DNA of 64,000 nt from Frateuria terrea (GTDB taxonomy: Bacteria > Pseudomonadota > Gammaproteobacteria > Xanthomonadales > Rhodanobacteraceae). The stretch spans positions 310,001 to 374,000 of the forward strand of contig NZ_FOXL01000003.1 in NCBI RefSeq assembly GCF_900115705.1. Direction: 5' to 3'. Below the pieces are notes generated by a model. The model saw only the letters and a list, made by a program, of their open reading frames with translations, was not told the DNA's origin and made no database searches. A program made the translations under genes and the position numbers. Positions 47,974 to 58,419 of the stretch are shown one piece after another. Numbering within the stretch: position 1 is the first letter of the stretch; the number at the start of each line of letters is the position of its first letter.

Positions 47974-49274
47974 ACGCGCCCAGCCACGGCGTGGCCGTGC
48001 CCGATCGCGAAACCGCACGCACCTGGCGCGCCTGGCCGACCTGGACGCTGTCCGCGCTGGTCGCGCTGATGCCGCTGTCGTTCTCGATCGAACCGGGCAT
48101 CAAGGCGCTGCCGGTGGCACTGTTGTTCTTCTGCAGCCTGGCCCTGTTGCGGCAGGTGCCGGTGCGCCAGGCCTACCGCGTGGCGGCGCCCGTCGTCGCC
48201 GCGGCGATGCTGCTGGTTGCGCTCGATATCGCCAACGTGCTCTGGCACGGGCTGGGCTGGCGTCCACTCGACCACGCCGCACACGTGCTGCTGTACGTGG
48301 TGGTGGCAGCGGTGTTCGGCCGGCACCTGCGCATGGGCCTGGTGTGGGCTGGCTTCAGCCTGACCGCGATCGGCCTGGGCGCAGTCTGCCTGGTGCAGCA
48401 CTACGTGCTGGACGTCCTGCGCGCGCATGGCTTGAATGGCGGCGACTCGGCCGCGATCGAGTGTGCCACGCTGCTGCTGGGGCTCGCCCTGCTGGCACTG
48501 GTGCAGCTGTTGCAGGCGCGCATCGGCAACTGGCGCTGGTGGCTGCATGGCGCCGGCATGGTGTTCGGCATGTACGGCGCGCTGCTGACGCAAAGCCGCG
48601 GGCCGCTGCTGGCGTTCGTACCGGCGTTCCTGATAGTGCTGCTGCTGCATGCGCGGCGCAGCGGGCGCTGGCGCTTGAACCTGGCGCTGGGCGTGGCGGT
48701 GTGCCTGGGCGGTGCGGTTGCCACGGCCACGCTGCATGGCGCGATGCTCAACCGCTTCACCACCATCCAGAAGGAGGTCAACGGCTTCGACCAGGGCGAT
48801 CCGGACGGATCGGTAGGGGCGCGGCTGGAGATGTGGCGCACGGCGCTGCGTGCCGCAGGCGAGCACCCGCTGACCGGCATAGGCATCGACCAGTACGCTA
48901 CCTACACTCGCGCAGAAATCGCCGCCGGCCGCAGCGACCCGTCGATCGCCCCCTACAACCAGCCGCACAACGAATACCTGCGCGCGCTGGCGACTGGCGG
49001 CGTGCTGCTGCTGCTTGCGTTGTTGGCGGTGTTCGTGCTGCCGCTGCGCTATTTCGCCCGCTGGCTGCGCGACGCCGACGACACACTGGCCACTACCGCC
49101 ACGGCGGGCCTGGCGATCGTCGTGCTGTACCTGTTCTGCGCCATGGGCGAGAGCGTGTTCTACCGCGTAATGTCGCAGTCGTTCTTCTTCTTCCTGGTGC
49201 TCGGGCTGGCGCTGCGGGTGGGCTACCTCGCCCGTCTCAGGGGCGATACCCCCGCTCCAGCAACCAGAGCTTGA
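47970..49274 (+). CDS. O-antigen ligase / Wzy-like polymerase family protein
   Basis: 434 residues with about twelve membrane segments and the Wzy_C pattern: a large periplasmic loop (~275-345) containing GARLEMWRTALRAAGEHPLTG and the conserved PHNEYLR. In WaaL/Wzy proteins this region is catalytic. It could join O-polysaccharide to the lipid A core. The ATGA start overlaps the GT39-type gene. The last 38 bp overlap, tail to tail, the GT2 gene on the other strand. Confidence 0.85.
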   Translation: MNAPSHGVAVPDRETARTWRAWPTWTLSALVALMPLSFSIEPGIKALPVALLFFCSLALLRQVPVRQAYRVAAPVVAAAMLLVALDIANVLWHGLGWRPLDHAAHVLLYVVVAAVFGRHLRMGLVWAGFSLTAIGLGAVCLVQHYVLDVLRAHGLNGGDSAAIECATLLLGLALLALVQLLQARIGNWRWWLHGAGMVFGMYGALLTQSRGPLLAFVPAFLIVLLLHARRSGRWRLNLALGVAVCLGGAVATATLHGAMLNRFTTIQKEVNGFDQGDPDGSVGARLEMWRTALRAAGEHPLTGIGIDQYATYTRAEIAAGRSDPSIAPYNQPHNEYLRALATGGVLLLLALLAVFVLPLRYFARWLRDADDTLATTATAGLAIVVLYLFCAMGESVFYRVMSQSFFFFLVLGLALRVGYLARLRGDTPAPATRA

Positions 49275-50004
49275 GAAACTTGCGGCGCACGTATTCGACG
49301 CGCACCAGCGCATAGAGCAGCCCGCGCCAGCCATCCAGGAAGCCGCCGCGCAGCACGTAGCCGCGCACGAAGCGCCACCACGGGTTGAGCAGGATGTGCC
49401 GCAGCCCGGCGCGCTTGCCGCGCGCGTACTGGTACTCGGCCATCATCTGCGCATAGCGCTCCTGTTTGGCAAGCTGCTCGGAGAGCGAGCGGTAGGGATG
49501 GTGCTCCAGGTTGCCCTCGAGCGTGCGCACCGGCCCGTCGATACTGACCGCCTCGTGGATCTCCCGCTCGCCGCGCCAACCGCCGCGGCGGCGGTCGAAC
49601 AGGCGCAGCACGCGGTCCGGGTAGGCGTTGCCGTGGCGCAGGAACGCTCCGAAGTACTCGGACAGGCGCGCGAAGCGATAGCCCGCCGCGTCGTCGAAGC
49701 CGTGCTCGCGGGCGGCCTCGATGCGCCCGCGCAAGGTCGCGTCGACCCGCTCGTCCGCGTCCAGGCAGAGCACCCAGTCGTGCTGCGCCTGCGCCACCGC
49801 GAACGCCTTCTGGCTGCGAAAGCCGTCGAACGGCCGCTGCAGCACGCGTGCGCCACGCCCTTCGGCACGCGCGCGGGTGTCGTCGGTGGAACCGGAGTCG
49901 ACCACCACCACCTCGTCGCAGAAGGCGAGCGAGGCCAGGCAATCGTCGATACGGTCGGCCTCATTGAAGGTGATGATGCAGGCGGAGATCGGAACGCGGC
50001 TCAT
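49237..50004 (-). CDS. WaaE/KdtX-like family 2 glycosyltransferase
   Basis: 255 residues. A typical GT-A N terminus (SACIITFNEADRIDDCLAS, DEVVVVDSGSTDDT) has the nucleotide-binding D-D pair WVLCLDADERV. The second half (YFGAFLRHG, YPDRVLRLFDRRRGGW, HHPYRSLSEQLAKQERYA) matches LPS core glycosyltransferases of the WaaE type that add glucose to heptose I. It is the only minus-strand gene within the LPS group, and its last 38 bp overlap the ligase-like gene. Confidence 0.88.
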   Translation of the reverse strand: MSRVPISACIITFNEADRIDDCLASLAFCDEVVVVDSGSTDDTRARAEGRGARVLQRPFDGFRSQKAFAVAQAQHDWVLCLDADERVDATLRGRIEAAREHGFDDAAGYRFARLSEYFGAFLRHGNAYPDRVLRLFDRRRGGWRGEREIHEAVSIDGPVRTLEGNLEHHPYRSLSEQLAKQERYAQMMAEYQYARGKRAGLRHILLNPWWRFVRGYVLRGGFLDGWRGLLYALVRVEYVRRKFLKLWLLERGYRP

Positions 50005-50066
50005 CCGGAAACCGGTGCAAGGGAGGTGGCGGCATAATGCCAGTTTGTTCCTGCGTGAGGCCCTCG

Positions 50067-51110
50067 ATGGATGCATGCCTGCTGTTCGCCACCGAGCTCT
50101 ATGCGCTGCCGATCCTGCGCCCGCTGGCCGCGGCGGCGCAGCGCGAAGGCCAGCGCGTGGGCTGGGTGGTGCCCGAGTCGGTAGCGCGCTACCTGCACCA
50201 GGGCGAAACCCGCCTGCGCTCGTCGCGCGCGGTGCGTGCGTTGGCACCGCGAGCGGTGTTCTGCGCGTCCAACTGGGTGCCGCCCGCGTTCCCGGGCGCC
50301 AAGGTGCAGGTGTTCCACGGCTTCAACGCGGAGAAGCGCGAGCCTGACCGCGGCCATTTCCGCCTGCGCGGCTTCTTCGACCTGTACTGCACGCAGGGGC
50401 CGGCGACCACCGCGCCGTTCGAGGCGCTGGCGCGCGAGCATCGCTATTTCGCCGTCGCCGAGACCGGCTGGCCCAAGCTCGATCCGCTGTTCGCGCCGCC
50501 GCTGGACGCGTCCTCGCTGCGCCCCGCCGACGGCAAGCCGGTGGCGATGTACGCGGCCACCTTCACCGAATCGCTGAGCTCCGCGCGCGCCACGCTCGAC
50601 GTGCTGCGCACGCTCACCGCGCGCGGCGACCGCCACTGGCTGCTGACCCTGCACCCCAAATGCGAACCGGAGCTGATCGCCCGTTACCGTGCGCTGGAGG
50701 GCCCGTTCGCCCGATTCTTCGAATCCGACCGGCTGCTGGACATGCTGCGCGCCGCCGACGTGCTGGTCTGCGACACCTCCTCGGTGATCGACGAGTTCGC
50801 GGTGCAGCTCAAGCCGGTGGTGACGCTGCGCAACCGCCGGCCCAAGCCGTTCATGCTCGACGTCGCCGAGCCGGCGCAGGTAGACGCGGCAATCGACACC
50901 GCGCTGTCCCACCCGCCGGCGTTGGTGCAGGCGCTGGCCGACCATGCAGCGGCGATCCATCCCTATCGCGACGGCCGCTCCAGCGAGCGCGTGCTGGCCG
51001 CCACCGACCGCTTGCTCGCCGGCGGCTACGGCCCGCTCGCGCGCAAGCCCCTGAATCTGTGGCGACGCTGGCAGGCGTCGCGTGACGTGCGCCTCCTGCT
51101 GCCCGACTGA
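50067..51110 (+). CDS. CDP-glycerol glycerophosphotransferase (TagB/TagF)-like protein
   Basis: 347 residues, soluble, GT-B-like. It resembles the C-terminal catalytic part of TagB/TagF-type enzymes: VFHGFNAEKREPDRGHF (His in the first half), then FAVAETGWPKLD, LLTLHPKCEPELIARY, and DMLRAADVLVCDTSSVIDEF near the nucleotide site. In Gram-negative bacteria such proteins occur in LPS or capsule loci and may add glycerol-phosphate or sugar-phosphate groups. The ATG at 50067 follows GTGAGG. Acceptor unknown. Confidence 0.78.
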   Translation: MDACLLFATELYALPILRPLAAAAQREGQRVGWVVPESVARYLHQGETRLRSSRAVRALAPRAVFCASNWVPPAFPGAKVQVFHGFNAEKREPDRGHFRLRGFFDLYCTQGPATTAPFEALAREHRYFAVAETGWPKLDPLFAPPLDASSLRPADGKPVAMYAATFTESLSSARATLDVLRTLTARGDRHWLLTLHPKCEPELIARYRALEGPFARFFESDRLLDMLRAADVLVCDTSSVIDEFAVQLKPVVTLRNRRPKPFMLDVAEPAQVDAAIDTALSHPPALVQALADHAAAIHPYRDGRSSERVLAATDRLLAGGYGPLARKPLNLWRRWQASRDVRLLLPD

Positions 51111-51183
51111 CGCGCCCGCCGCACGCGGGCCGTGACGGTGAACAGGCTAAACTCGAGGCCATCCCTTCCAGCGACTGCCGCCC

Positions 51184-52890
51184 GTGCTACCCAACGCCTA
51201 CCGTCGAACCGAACACCTGCGGGCCCTCTGGCCCTGGCTGCCGTTGTGGGTGGCGGCGGCGTTGCTGGCGATCTTCTCGCACGGGCCGATGCCGTTGTAT
51301 TCCACCCGCACGCTGGCGGTGGCCTGGGAGATGTGGACGCACGGCCACTGGCTGGTGCCCTACAACAACGGGGCGCCCTACAGCGAGAAGGCACCACTGC
51401 TGTTCTGGATGATCCACGCCGGCTGGTTCGCCTTCGGCGTCAATGACGTGTGGCCGCGCGTGCTGGAAGTGATCTTCGGCGGCAGCCAGCTGGTGCTGGT
51501 GGCGGCGCTGGCACGGCGGCTGTTCCCGGACCGCCCATGGGTCGGCCGGGCGGCGCCGTGGATGCTGCTGGCGCTGTCCTACGCTTTCCTGTTCGGCCTG
51601 CAGGTCATGTACGACGTGCTGCTCGCGGTATGGGCGCTGGCCGCGCTGCTGTGCCTCACGCGCACGCCCTCGCGCGACGAGCCGCGCTGGTGGCTGTTCG
51701 GCATCTGCCTCGGTCTCGGACTGCTGACCAAGGGTCCGGTGATGGCGCTGCACGTGGTATTCCCGTGGCTGCTCGGTCCCCTGTGGAACGACTGGGCCAA
51801 CCAGCACCGCGCGCGCTGGTACGGCCGTGGACTGCTCGCCTTCCTGCTCGGCTTCGCCATGTTGCTGGCATGGGCGCTGCCGGCCGGCTTCAGCGGCGGC
51901 GAGGCGTACCGGCAGCGCTTGTTCTTCACCCAGACCGCCGGCCGCGTGGTGCACGCGTTCGACCATGCCCGCCCGGTGTGGTGGTACGTGCTGGCGCTGC
52001 CACTGCTGATGTTCCCGTTCAGCGGCTGGCCGCGCGCCTGGGTGGCGCTGGCCTTGCTGCGCCGGCCTTTGGGCGCCGGCGTGCGCTTCGCGCTGTGCTG
52101 GGTGGTGCCGGTATTCATCACCTTTTCCCTGATCAGTGGCAAGCAGCTGTACTACCCGCTGCCCGAGTTCGCCGGCGCCGTGCTGCTGCTCGCCGGCGCC
52201 ATCGCGCTGCTGCGCGAGCGGCGGCCCGAACTGGCCCGCAACGGCTGGCTGGGCACCTGGCCGCTGGCGGTCGGCGGCATCGCCTTCGGCGTGTTCCTTT
52301 TCGTACTGCCCTGGCTGGTGGCGAGCGGGCGCCTGCATGGCGAGTGGTTTGACACCACCGCCGCCTACAGCCGCTTCTTCGCGGTGGTGTTCCTGCTGCT
52401 GGGTGCGCTGCTGCTGCTGCGCGGCCGCGGCGAGATGCGCCGGCTGGCGTTCGCCGGGCTGCTTGGCACGCTGGCGATCAATACGTTGTTCACCCTGACC
52501 CTGTGGCCCCGCTACGACCTGACGCCCGCGACCCGTCTGCTGGGCGCAGCCGACGCGCAGGGCCGCGCGATCGGTTTCACCGGCGTGTACGAGGGCCAGT
52601 TCCATTTCGCCGGCCGGCTCGAGCATCCGATCGCCGAGCTGCACGGAGACAAGGAGATCGAGGCTTTCGCGCGCGCCCATCCCGACGGTCTGGTCGTGAC
52701 CCATCCGGGCCAGCTCGACGCTGCCGCCCTGCGTTACCCACTGCTGGTGCAGCCGTTCCGTTCCTCCTGGGTGGTGGTATGGCCGGCGACGGCGCTGGCC
52801 GACCTGCGCGCGGGCCTGCGACCGCCCGAGCCGCCCCAACCGACGCGGATCTTTCCCAATCCGGACGGTCGCTCGCGACAGCTTCCGTGA
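51184..52890 (+). CDS. Second GT39-family membrane glycosyltransferase
   Basis: 568 residues from a GTG start at 51184. The first loop has PMPLYSTRTLAVAWEMWTHG and then YSEKAPLLFWMI, the K-x-P motif of ArnT-like enzymes. About 12 membrane helices follow, then a C-terminal soluble part (~455-568). It is only distantly similar to the GT39-like protein at 46249-47973. Donor and acceptor unknown. It overlaps the following TPR gene by 4 bp. Confidence 0.8.
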   Translation: MLPNAYRRTEHLRALWPWLPLWVAAALLAIFSHGPMPLYSTRTLAVAWEMWTHGHWLVPYNNGAPYSEKAPLLFWMIHAGWFAFGVNDVWPRVLEVIFGGSQLVLVAALARRLFPDRPWVGRAAPWMLLALSYAFLFGLQVMYDVLLAVWALAALLCLTRTPSRDEPRWWLFGICLGLGLLTKGPVMALHVVFPWLLGPLWNDWANQHRARWYGRGLLAFLLGFAMLLAWALPAGFSGGEAYRQRLFFTQTAGRVVHAFDHARPVWWYVLALPLLMFPFSGWPRAWVALALLRRPLGAGVRFALCWVVPVFITFSLISGKQLYYPLPEFAGAVLLLAGAIALLRERRPELARNGWLGTWPLAVGGIAFGVFLFVLPWLVASGRLHGEWFDTTAAYSRFFAVVFLLLGALLLLRGRGEMRRLAFAGLLGTLAINTLFTLTLWPRYDLTPATRLLGAADAQGRAIGFTGVYEGQFHFAGRLEHPIAELHGDKEIEAFARAHPDGLVVTHPGQLDAAALRYPLLVQPFRSSWVVVWPATALADLRAGLRPPEPPQPTRIFPNPDGRSRQLP

Positions 52891-53201
52891 ACGCGGCGCT
52901 GATCGCCGGCCTGCGCGCGCAATGCGGTGGCCCGCGCGACGGCGCGCTGCTGCGTTTCTCGCTGGGCAACGCGCTGCTGGGCGAGGGACTGGCGGACGAA
53001 GCCGCGGACGAATTGCGCCGCGCGCTGGACTTGGACCCGGCCTATTCGGCAGCGTGGAAGCTGCTCGGCAAGGCCTGCCTGGCGCTGGGCGATCGTGACG
53101 GTGCTGCCGCGGCCTGGCGCCAGGGCATCGCGGTGGCCAGCCAGCGCGGGGACAAGCAGGCGGAAAAGGAGATGGCCGTCTTCCTCCGGCGCCTCGCATA
53201 G
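52887..53201 (+). CDS. Small tetratricopeptide-repeat protein
   Basis: 104 residues starting at a GTG that overlaps the preceding stop (GTGA). Two TPR-like helix pairs are visible: [32 protein letters not shown] and [30 protein letters not shown], the latter in the ...W..LG.A...G...A....W..G classic pattern. It is probably a protein-binding helper for an envelope process. The longer frame upstream is the GT39 gene shadow. Confidence 0.78.
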   Translation: MNAALIAGLRAQCGGPRDGALLRFSLGNALLGEGLADEAADELRRALDLDPAYSAAWKLLGKACLALGDRDGAAAAWRQGIAVASQRGDKQAEKEMAVFLRRLA

Positions 53202-53253
53202 ACGACAGCCAGCGACAACCCGTCCCACGCGCAGCGTGATGACTGCAGCCTCG

Positions 53254-54144
53254 CTACCGGGTCCGCCGGTACGGATTGGGCAAGCCGTGCCCCGACCAGC
53301 GCCGGTAATGCCACTGGTACTGCACGAACGCACGCGCCACGCAGGCTTCCACGCCACGGTTCAGCGCGGCGCAGGCGCGATGCGGGTCGGCATCGTCCAG
53401 CCCCTCGGGCGCCGGGAGCAGGTGGATGCGGAAACCCGTCCCGCGTGGCAGCCGTTCGGCAAAGGCGAACAACACGGTGGCCCCCGTGCGTGCCGCCAGT
53501 CGCGGCAGCAGCACCATCGTCAGCGCATCGCGGCCGAAGAACGGCGCCGGCTCGCCCTCGCCTTCGCGCGGCTTCTGATCGGGCAAGATGCCGATCGTGC
53601 CGCCAGCAGCCAACCGTTTGTACAGCGCCCGCACGCCCGCGCCCTCGGCACGCACCTGCTCGGGCGCCAGCGCGCCGCGCACCCGGCGCAGCAGCGGCTC
53701 GATCGACGCGAGCCGCGGCGGCCGGTAGAGAATCGCCATCGGCATGCGACTGCACAGCCAGTAGTTGAGGAGCTCCCAGCAACCCAGGTGCGGTGCGGCG
53801 ATGATCACCCCCTTTCCAGCCGCCTGCGCCGCTTCCAGCAACTCGATACCTCGCACCTCGCGCACCAGCCCGAGCGCGCGCGTCGCGCCGGCGCCCCACA
53901 CCTTGATGATCTCGGTGATCGACTTGCCACCCTCGGCCATCGCCTGGCGCAGCAGCGCCGCCCGCACTGCCTCGTCCAGACCCGGCCGCGCGATGGACAG
54001 GTTCACCGCGGTATCCCGCGCGGTGCCTCCGTGCCACCACAGCGCCAGCCGGCCCAGCGCTGCGCCCATGGCATGGAGCAGGCGCAGCGGCAACAGGCCG
54101 AACAGGCGCAGCAGGAGGTAGAGCAGGTAGATGTCGGGGCGCAT
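53254..54144 (-). CDS. LpxL/HtrB-family lipid A acyltransferase
   Basis: 296 residues. The N-terminal membrane segment ([20 protein letters not shown]), the HX4E catalytic motif in [14 protein letters not shown], and [13 protein letters not shown] with [18 protein letters not shown] place it in the LpxL family, which transfers secondary acyl chains to Kdo2-lipid IVA. The chain length used cannot be told. It faces the TPR gene tail to tail and starts 114 bp from dtd. Confidence 0.88.
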   Translation of the reverse strand: MRPDIYLLYLLLRLFGLLPLRLLHAMGAALGRLALWWHGGTARDTAVNLSIARPGLDEAVRAALLRQAMAEGGKSITEIIKVWGAGATRALGLVREVRGIELLEAAQAAGKGVIIAAPHLGCWELLNYWLCSRMPMAILYRPPRLASIEPLLRRVRGALAPEQVRAEGAGVRALYKRLAAGGTIGILPDQKPREGEGEPAPFFGRDALTMVLLPRLAARTGATVLFAFAERLPRGTGFRIHLLPAPEGLDDADPHRACAALNRGVEACVARAFVQYQWHYRRWSGHGLPNPYRRTR

Positions 54145-54258
54145 CCAGGTCCGTCGCTTGCCTGCCTCGGGCGCAGGGATAAAGGGAACGACCGCCCTGC
54201 CGTTATGGCAGGACGATCCTCTATTCTCGCAGGGACGCCCTGCCTTCCGTTACCTCCC

Positions 54259-54702
54259 ATGATCAGCCTGATCCAGCGCGTGCTGTCCGCCAGCGTCGAC
54301 GTCGAGGGCACGACCGTGGGCGCCATCGGCCCGGGCCTGCTCGCGCTGGTCGCGGTACAGCCGGACGACGGCGAGGCGCAGGCTCGGCGGATGCTGGAGC
54401 GGCTGCTCGGCTACCGCGTGTTCGCCGATGAGGGCGGGAAGATGAACCGCTCGCTCACCGACACCGGCGGCGGCCTGTTGCTGGTCAGCCAGTTCACCCT
54501 GGCGGCGGACACCCGATCGGGCATGCGCCCGAGCTTCACCTCGGCCGCCCCGCCCGAGCATGGCCGGCGCTGGTTCGAGCGCCTGGTGGAACTGGCCCGC
54601 GCGACGCACGGGGGCGGGGTGGAAATCGGGCGCTTCGGTGCCCATATGGAGGTTCGGCTGGTCAACGACGGCCCGGTCACCTTCTGGCTGGAAGTGCCCT
54701 GA
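54259..54702 (+). CDS. dtd: D-aminoacyl-tRNA deacylase
   Basis: 147 residues. It removes D-amino acids, and glycine mischarged on tRNA-Ala, from tRNA. Active-site signatures SQFTL at 77-81 and NDGPVTF near the C terminus (138-144) are intact, with the start [13 protein letters not shown] as in the family. Confidence 0.95.
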   Translation: MISLIQRVLSASVDVEGTTVGAIGPGLLALVAVQPDDGEAQARRMLERLLGYRVFADEGGKMNRSLTDTGGGLLLVSQFTLAADTRSGMRPSFTSAAPPEHGRRWFERLVELARATHGGGVEIGRFGAHMEVRLVNDGPVTFWLEVP

Positions 54703-54808
54703 CCGGGACTCTGCGGTTCGATGGCACACGACACGCGGCGCACCCACGCAAACGCCCATCTGGCGCGATTTTTGCGTGTGGGCGCGGTGAATTTTTTCTC
54801 CCTTGAAC

Positions 54809-54837
54809 TGGTCAAAAAAGCGCCATATCGCTATACT
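54809..54837 (+). promoter_or_regulatory. Likely rpoD promoter
   Basis: A good -10 TATACT (54832-54837) is preceded at 17 bp by TGGTCA (54809-54814), a weak -35. An A/T-rich tract (GAATTTTTTCTCCC, 54789-54802) lies further upstream and could act as an UP-like element. The expected start point is about 22 bp before the rpoD ATG. Confidence 0.6.
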
Positions 54838-54865
54838 GATCGGTTCCTGCATCCCGGCGGTAGGT

Positions 54866-56731
<1,866 letters not shown>

Positions 56732-56754
56732 GCGCAAGCCTCACGCGCCATGAC

Positions 56755-56786
56755 GACGCCCGCCTCGCGCGGGCGTCGCCGTTTTT
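56755..56786 (+). terminator. Terminator of rpoD
   Basis: A perfect 9-bp stem GACGCCCGC / GCGGGCGTC with a 5-nt loop is followed by GCCGTTTTT, 23 bp after the rpoD stop. Confidence 0.88.
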
Positions 56787-56874
56787 CGGGCGAGCGGCAT
56801 GGCTGCCTGCGTTGGCGCCGCCGCGGGCCGCCGCTACCATGCACGTCCGCCCGCGCGGTACGGCGTTCCTTTCC

Positions 56875-56950
<76 letters not shown>

Positions 56951-57100
56951 GCCGCACGAAAGCCGAGCAATTGTTCGTTAAAGCAATTATCGGCCGAGTA
57001 GATGAAGCATAAAGTGGCCACGACCGATTCTAACGTGGGAGTAAACTTTAAGCTCGGAGATATAGAGCTGCGCGAAAGGCGTTCCTTGAACGATTCCTCA

Positions 57101-57346
57101 ATGAGCAAGCCAAAGGTCAGCGAAAAAACCAAACGCCAACTGGACGAGATGTTCCTCCCGGAACTGCACCAGGCTTGGTGGGCAGAGTACCTCGCGCAAC
57201 TGCAGGACCAACAGGACGTATGCACCGATCCGTCCCAAGTACGAGCCCTCGAAAGGCGGATCCGAGAGCACTATGAGACGCAGCATGACATCGCGCTGAC
57301 AAGAACAAGATTAGGCCTCGATCACACGCCCGGCAGCAGCGCGTGA
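57101..57346 (+). CDS. Small charged protein, first of two tandem paralogues
   Basis: 81 residues from the ATG at 57101; an in-frame ATG at 57002 would add 33 residues not shared with the paralogue. The core reads SEKTKRQLDEMFLPELHQAW, WAEYLAQL, then a second helix VRALERRIREHYETQHD and ends RLGL. It is predicted to be two long amphipathic helices. I do not recognise the family. It lies 151 bp past the tRNA-Ile gene, and its near-copy follows 36 bp downstream. Confidence 0.6.
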   Translation: MSKPKVSEKTKRQLDEMFLPELHQAWWAEYLAQLQDQQDVCTDPSQVRALERRIREHYETQHDIALTRTRLGLDHTPGSSA

Positions 57347-57382
57347 TTCGGTGAGCTTGCTGCGGTGATCACGGATCTCGGC

Positions 57383-57625
57383 ATGAGCAAAAAAACCGTC
57401 TCCGAGGAAACTAAGCGGAAGCTATCTGAAATGTTTCTCGCGGAGCTGCATCAGGCTTGGTGGGCAGAGCGCCTTGCTCAACTGCGGGGCGAGCGGAACG
57501 AAACGAGCGATCCCAATGAAGTGCGAATGCTCGAGGCGCGGATCCAAGAGCACTACAAGTTCCGGCACGATGTTGGGTCCTCAAGAAAGCGGTTAGGCCT
57601 GATCCTCCCGCCGCCAGCGCGCTGA
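57383..57625 (+). CDS. Small charged protein, second tandem paralogue
   Basis: 80 residues from the ATG at 57383; an in-frame start at 57365 is also possible. By hand alignment about 45 of the first 73 positions match the upstream gene without gaps, including ELHQAWWAE, LAQL and RLGL. The regions before the two ATGs are not similar, so the copies share coding sequence but not leaders. Function unknown. Codon choice is looser than in the chromosomal genes, in line with a transferred pair. Confidence 0.6.
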   Translation: MSKKTVSEETKRKLSEMFLAELHQAWWAERLAQLRGERNETSDPNEVRMLEARIQEHYKFRHDVGSSRKRLGLILPPPAR

Positions 57626-57955
57626 GCCAGAGCGGTTAACTGCGAGATCTATTGCTGTCAGCCTGTGGCGCTAGCCGAACTGCTGCCCGCACGACAAGCG
57701 GTGGCTGTGGCTGACGCCCCGACGCGGGCTTACCCGGTCTTTCCATCAAGCGCGTTCGCATCCGCGGGCCATTGATCAGGCGGTTTTCGTATCGTGTGCC
57801 CTATACGAACAAAACGCCTTATAAAACAGCATGTTAGCTTGACAAGACTGGCTGATCGGCGCAGTCTCTGGTGCGTCATCCTCGGGGCCCCACCCGTCGT
57901 CCCCGTACATGCCCACCCTGGTTGTTCCGGACTGGGCCGGACCAGAGAGCGAGCC
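57626..57955. other. Intergenic region with an imperfect inverted repeat
   Basis: 330 bp without a convincing gene. The notable structure is at 57778-57819: left arm AGGCGGTTTTCGTAT, a 10-nt spacer, right arm ATACGAACAAAACGCCT. The arms share AGGCG, a T-tract and CGTAT at the outer, middle and inner positions. A TTGACA (57839-57844) lies just after it. It may be a transposon end, a recombination site or an operator for the excisionase-like gene that follows. I found no clear repeated TnsB-type sites by eye. Confidence 0.5.
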
Positions 57956-58216
57956 GTGCCAAAAGAACTTGCGCCCGGGCTGAACCTTGATCTCTACCTG
58001 CCGAGGACACCTGTCCTCACCGGTGCGGAGACCGCCCGGGTCATGGGTTATCCAACCACCGACGCGCTATACAAGGCCCGGCAGGCGGGGCGCTTGCCTA
58101 TAGAGATGTTCAGATTACCGGGTAGGCGCGGGTGGTTCGCCGCCACGCCATCGGTAAAGGCATGGCTTGAGGCTTCCTTCGCCCCTTCGGCGCACCGCAC
58201 CAGCAAGGAGGAGTAG
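57956..58216 (+). CDS. Excisionase/MerR-like helix-turn-helix protein upstream of tnsAB
   Basis: 86 residues from a GTG at 57956; an ATG at 57794 in the same frame would add 54 residues lying over the inverted repeat, and is less likely. The sequence VLTGAETARVMGYPTTDALY, then KARQAGRLPIEMFRLPGRRG and VKAWLEASF, has the layout of excisionase-type winged HTH proteins (helix-turn-helix, R-x-G-x-L/P, wing, V-x-x-W-L). It is followed by a strong terminator and then tnsAB, so it may regulate the transposition operon. Confidence 0.62.
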   Translation: MPKELAPGLNLDLYLPRTPVLTGAETARVMGYPTTDALYKARQAGRLPIEMFRLPGRRGWFAATPSVKAWLEASFAPSAHRTSKEE

Positions 58217-58246
58217 CCCATGACTTGATAGCACCTTGGGCTCTCT

Positions 58247-58284
58247 AAAAAAGAAAACCCCGCGCTGGCACGCAGGGTTTCTTG
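58247..58284 (+). terminator. Bidirectional terminator-like hairpin before tnsAB
   Basis: AAAAAAGAAAACCCCGCG, then CTGGCA, then CGCAGGGTTTCTTGG: stem GAAACCC/GGGTTTC with an internal CGCG/CG extension, A-rich on the left and T-containing on the right. It would stop transcription from the HTH gene and from the opposite side. 136 bp separate it from the tnsAB start. Confidence 0.75.
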
Positions 58285-58419
58285 GTTGTGCGCGGTTTGT
58301 CTCTTCCGCAGCACCAGCATGTGAGCCCTCAGACCGTTTGTCAAGCGGCTGCGCCTCGCGGAGCCGTCGTCGTGCGCCCCTTTCGGCGTCATTGCTAACG
58401 AGCTTCTGGAGGTCACCGC

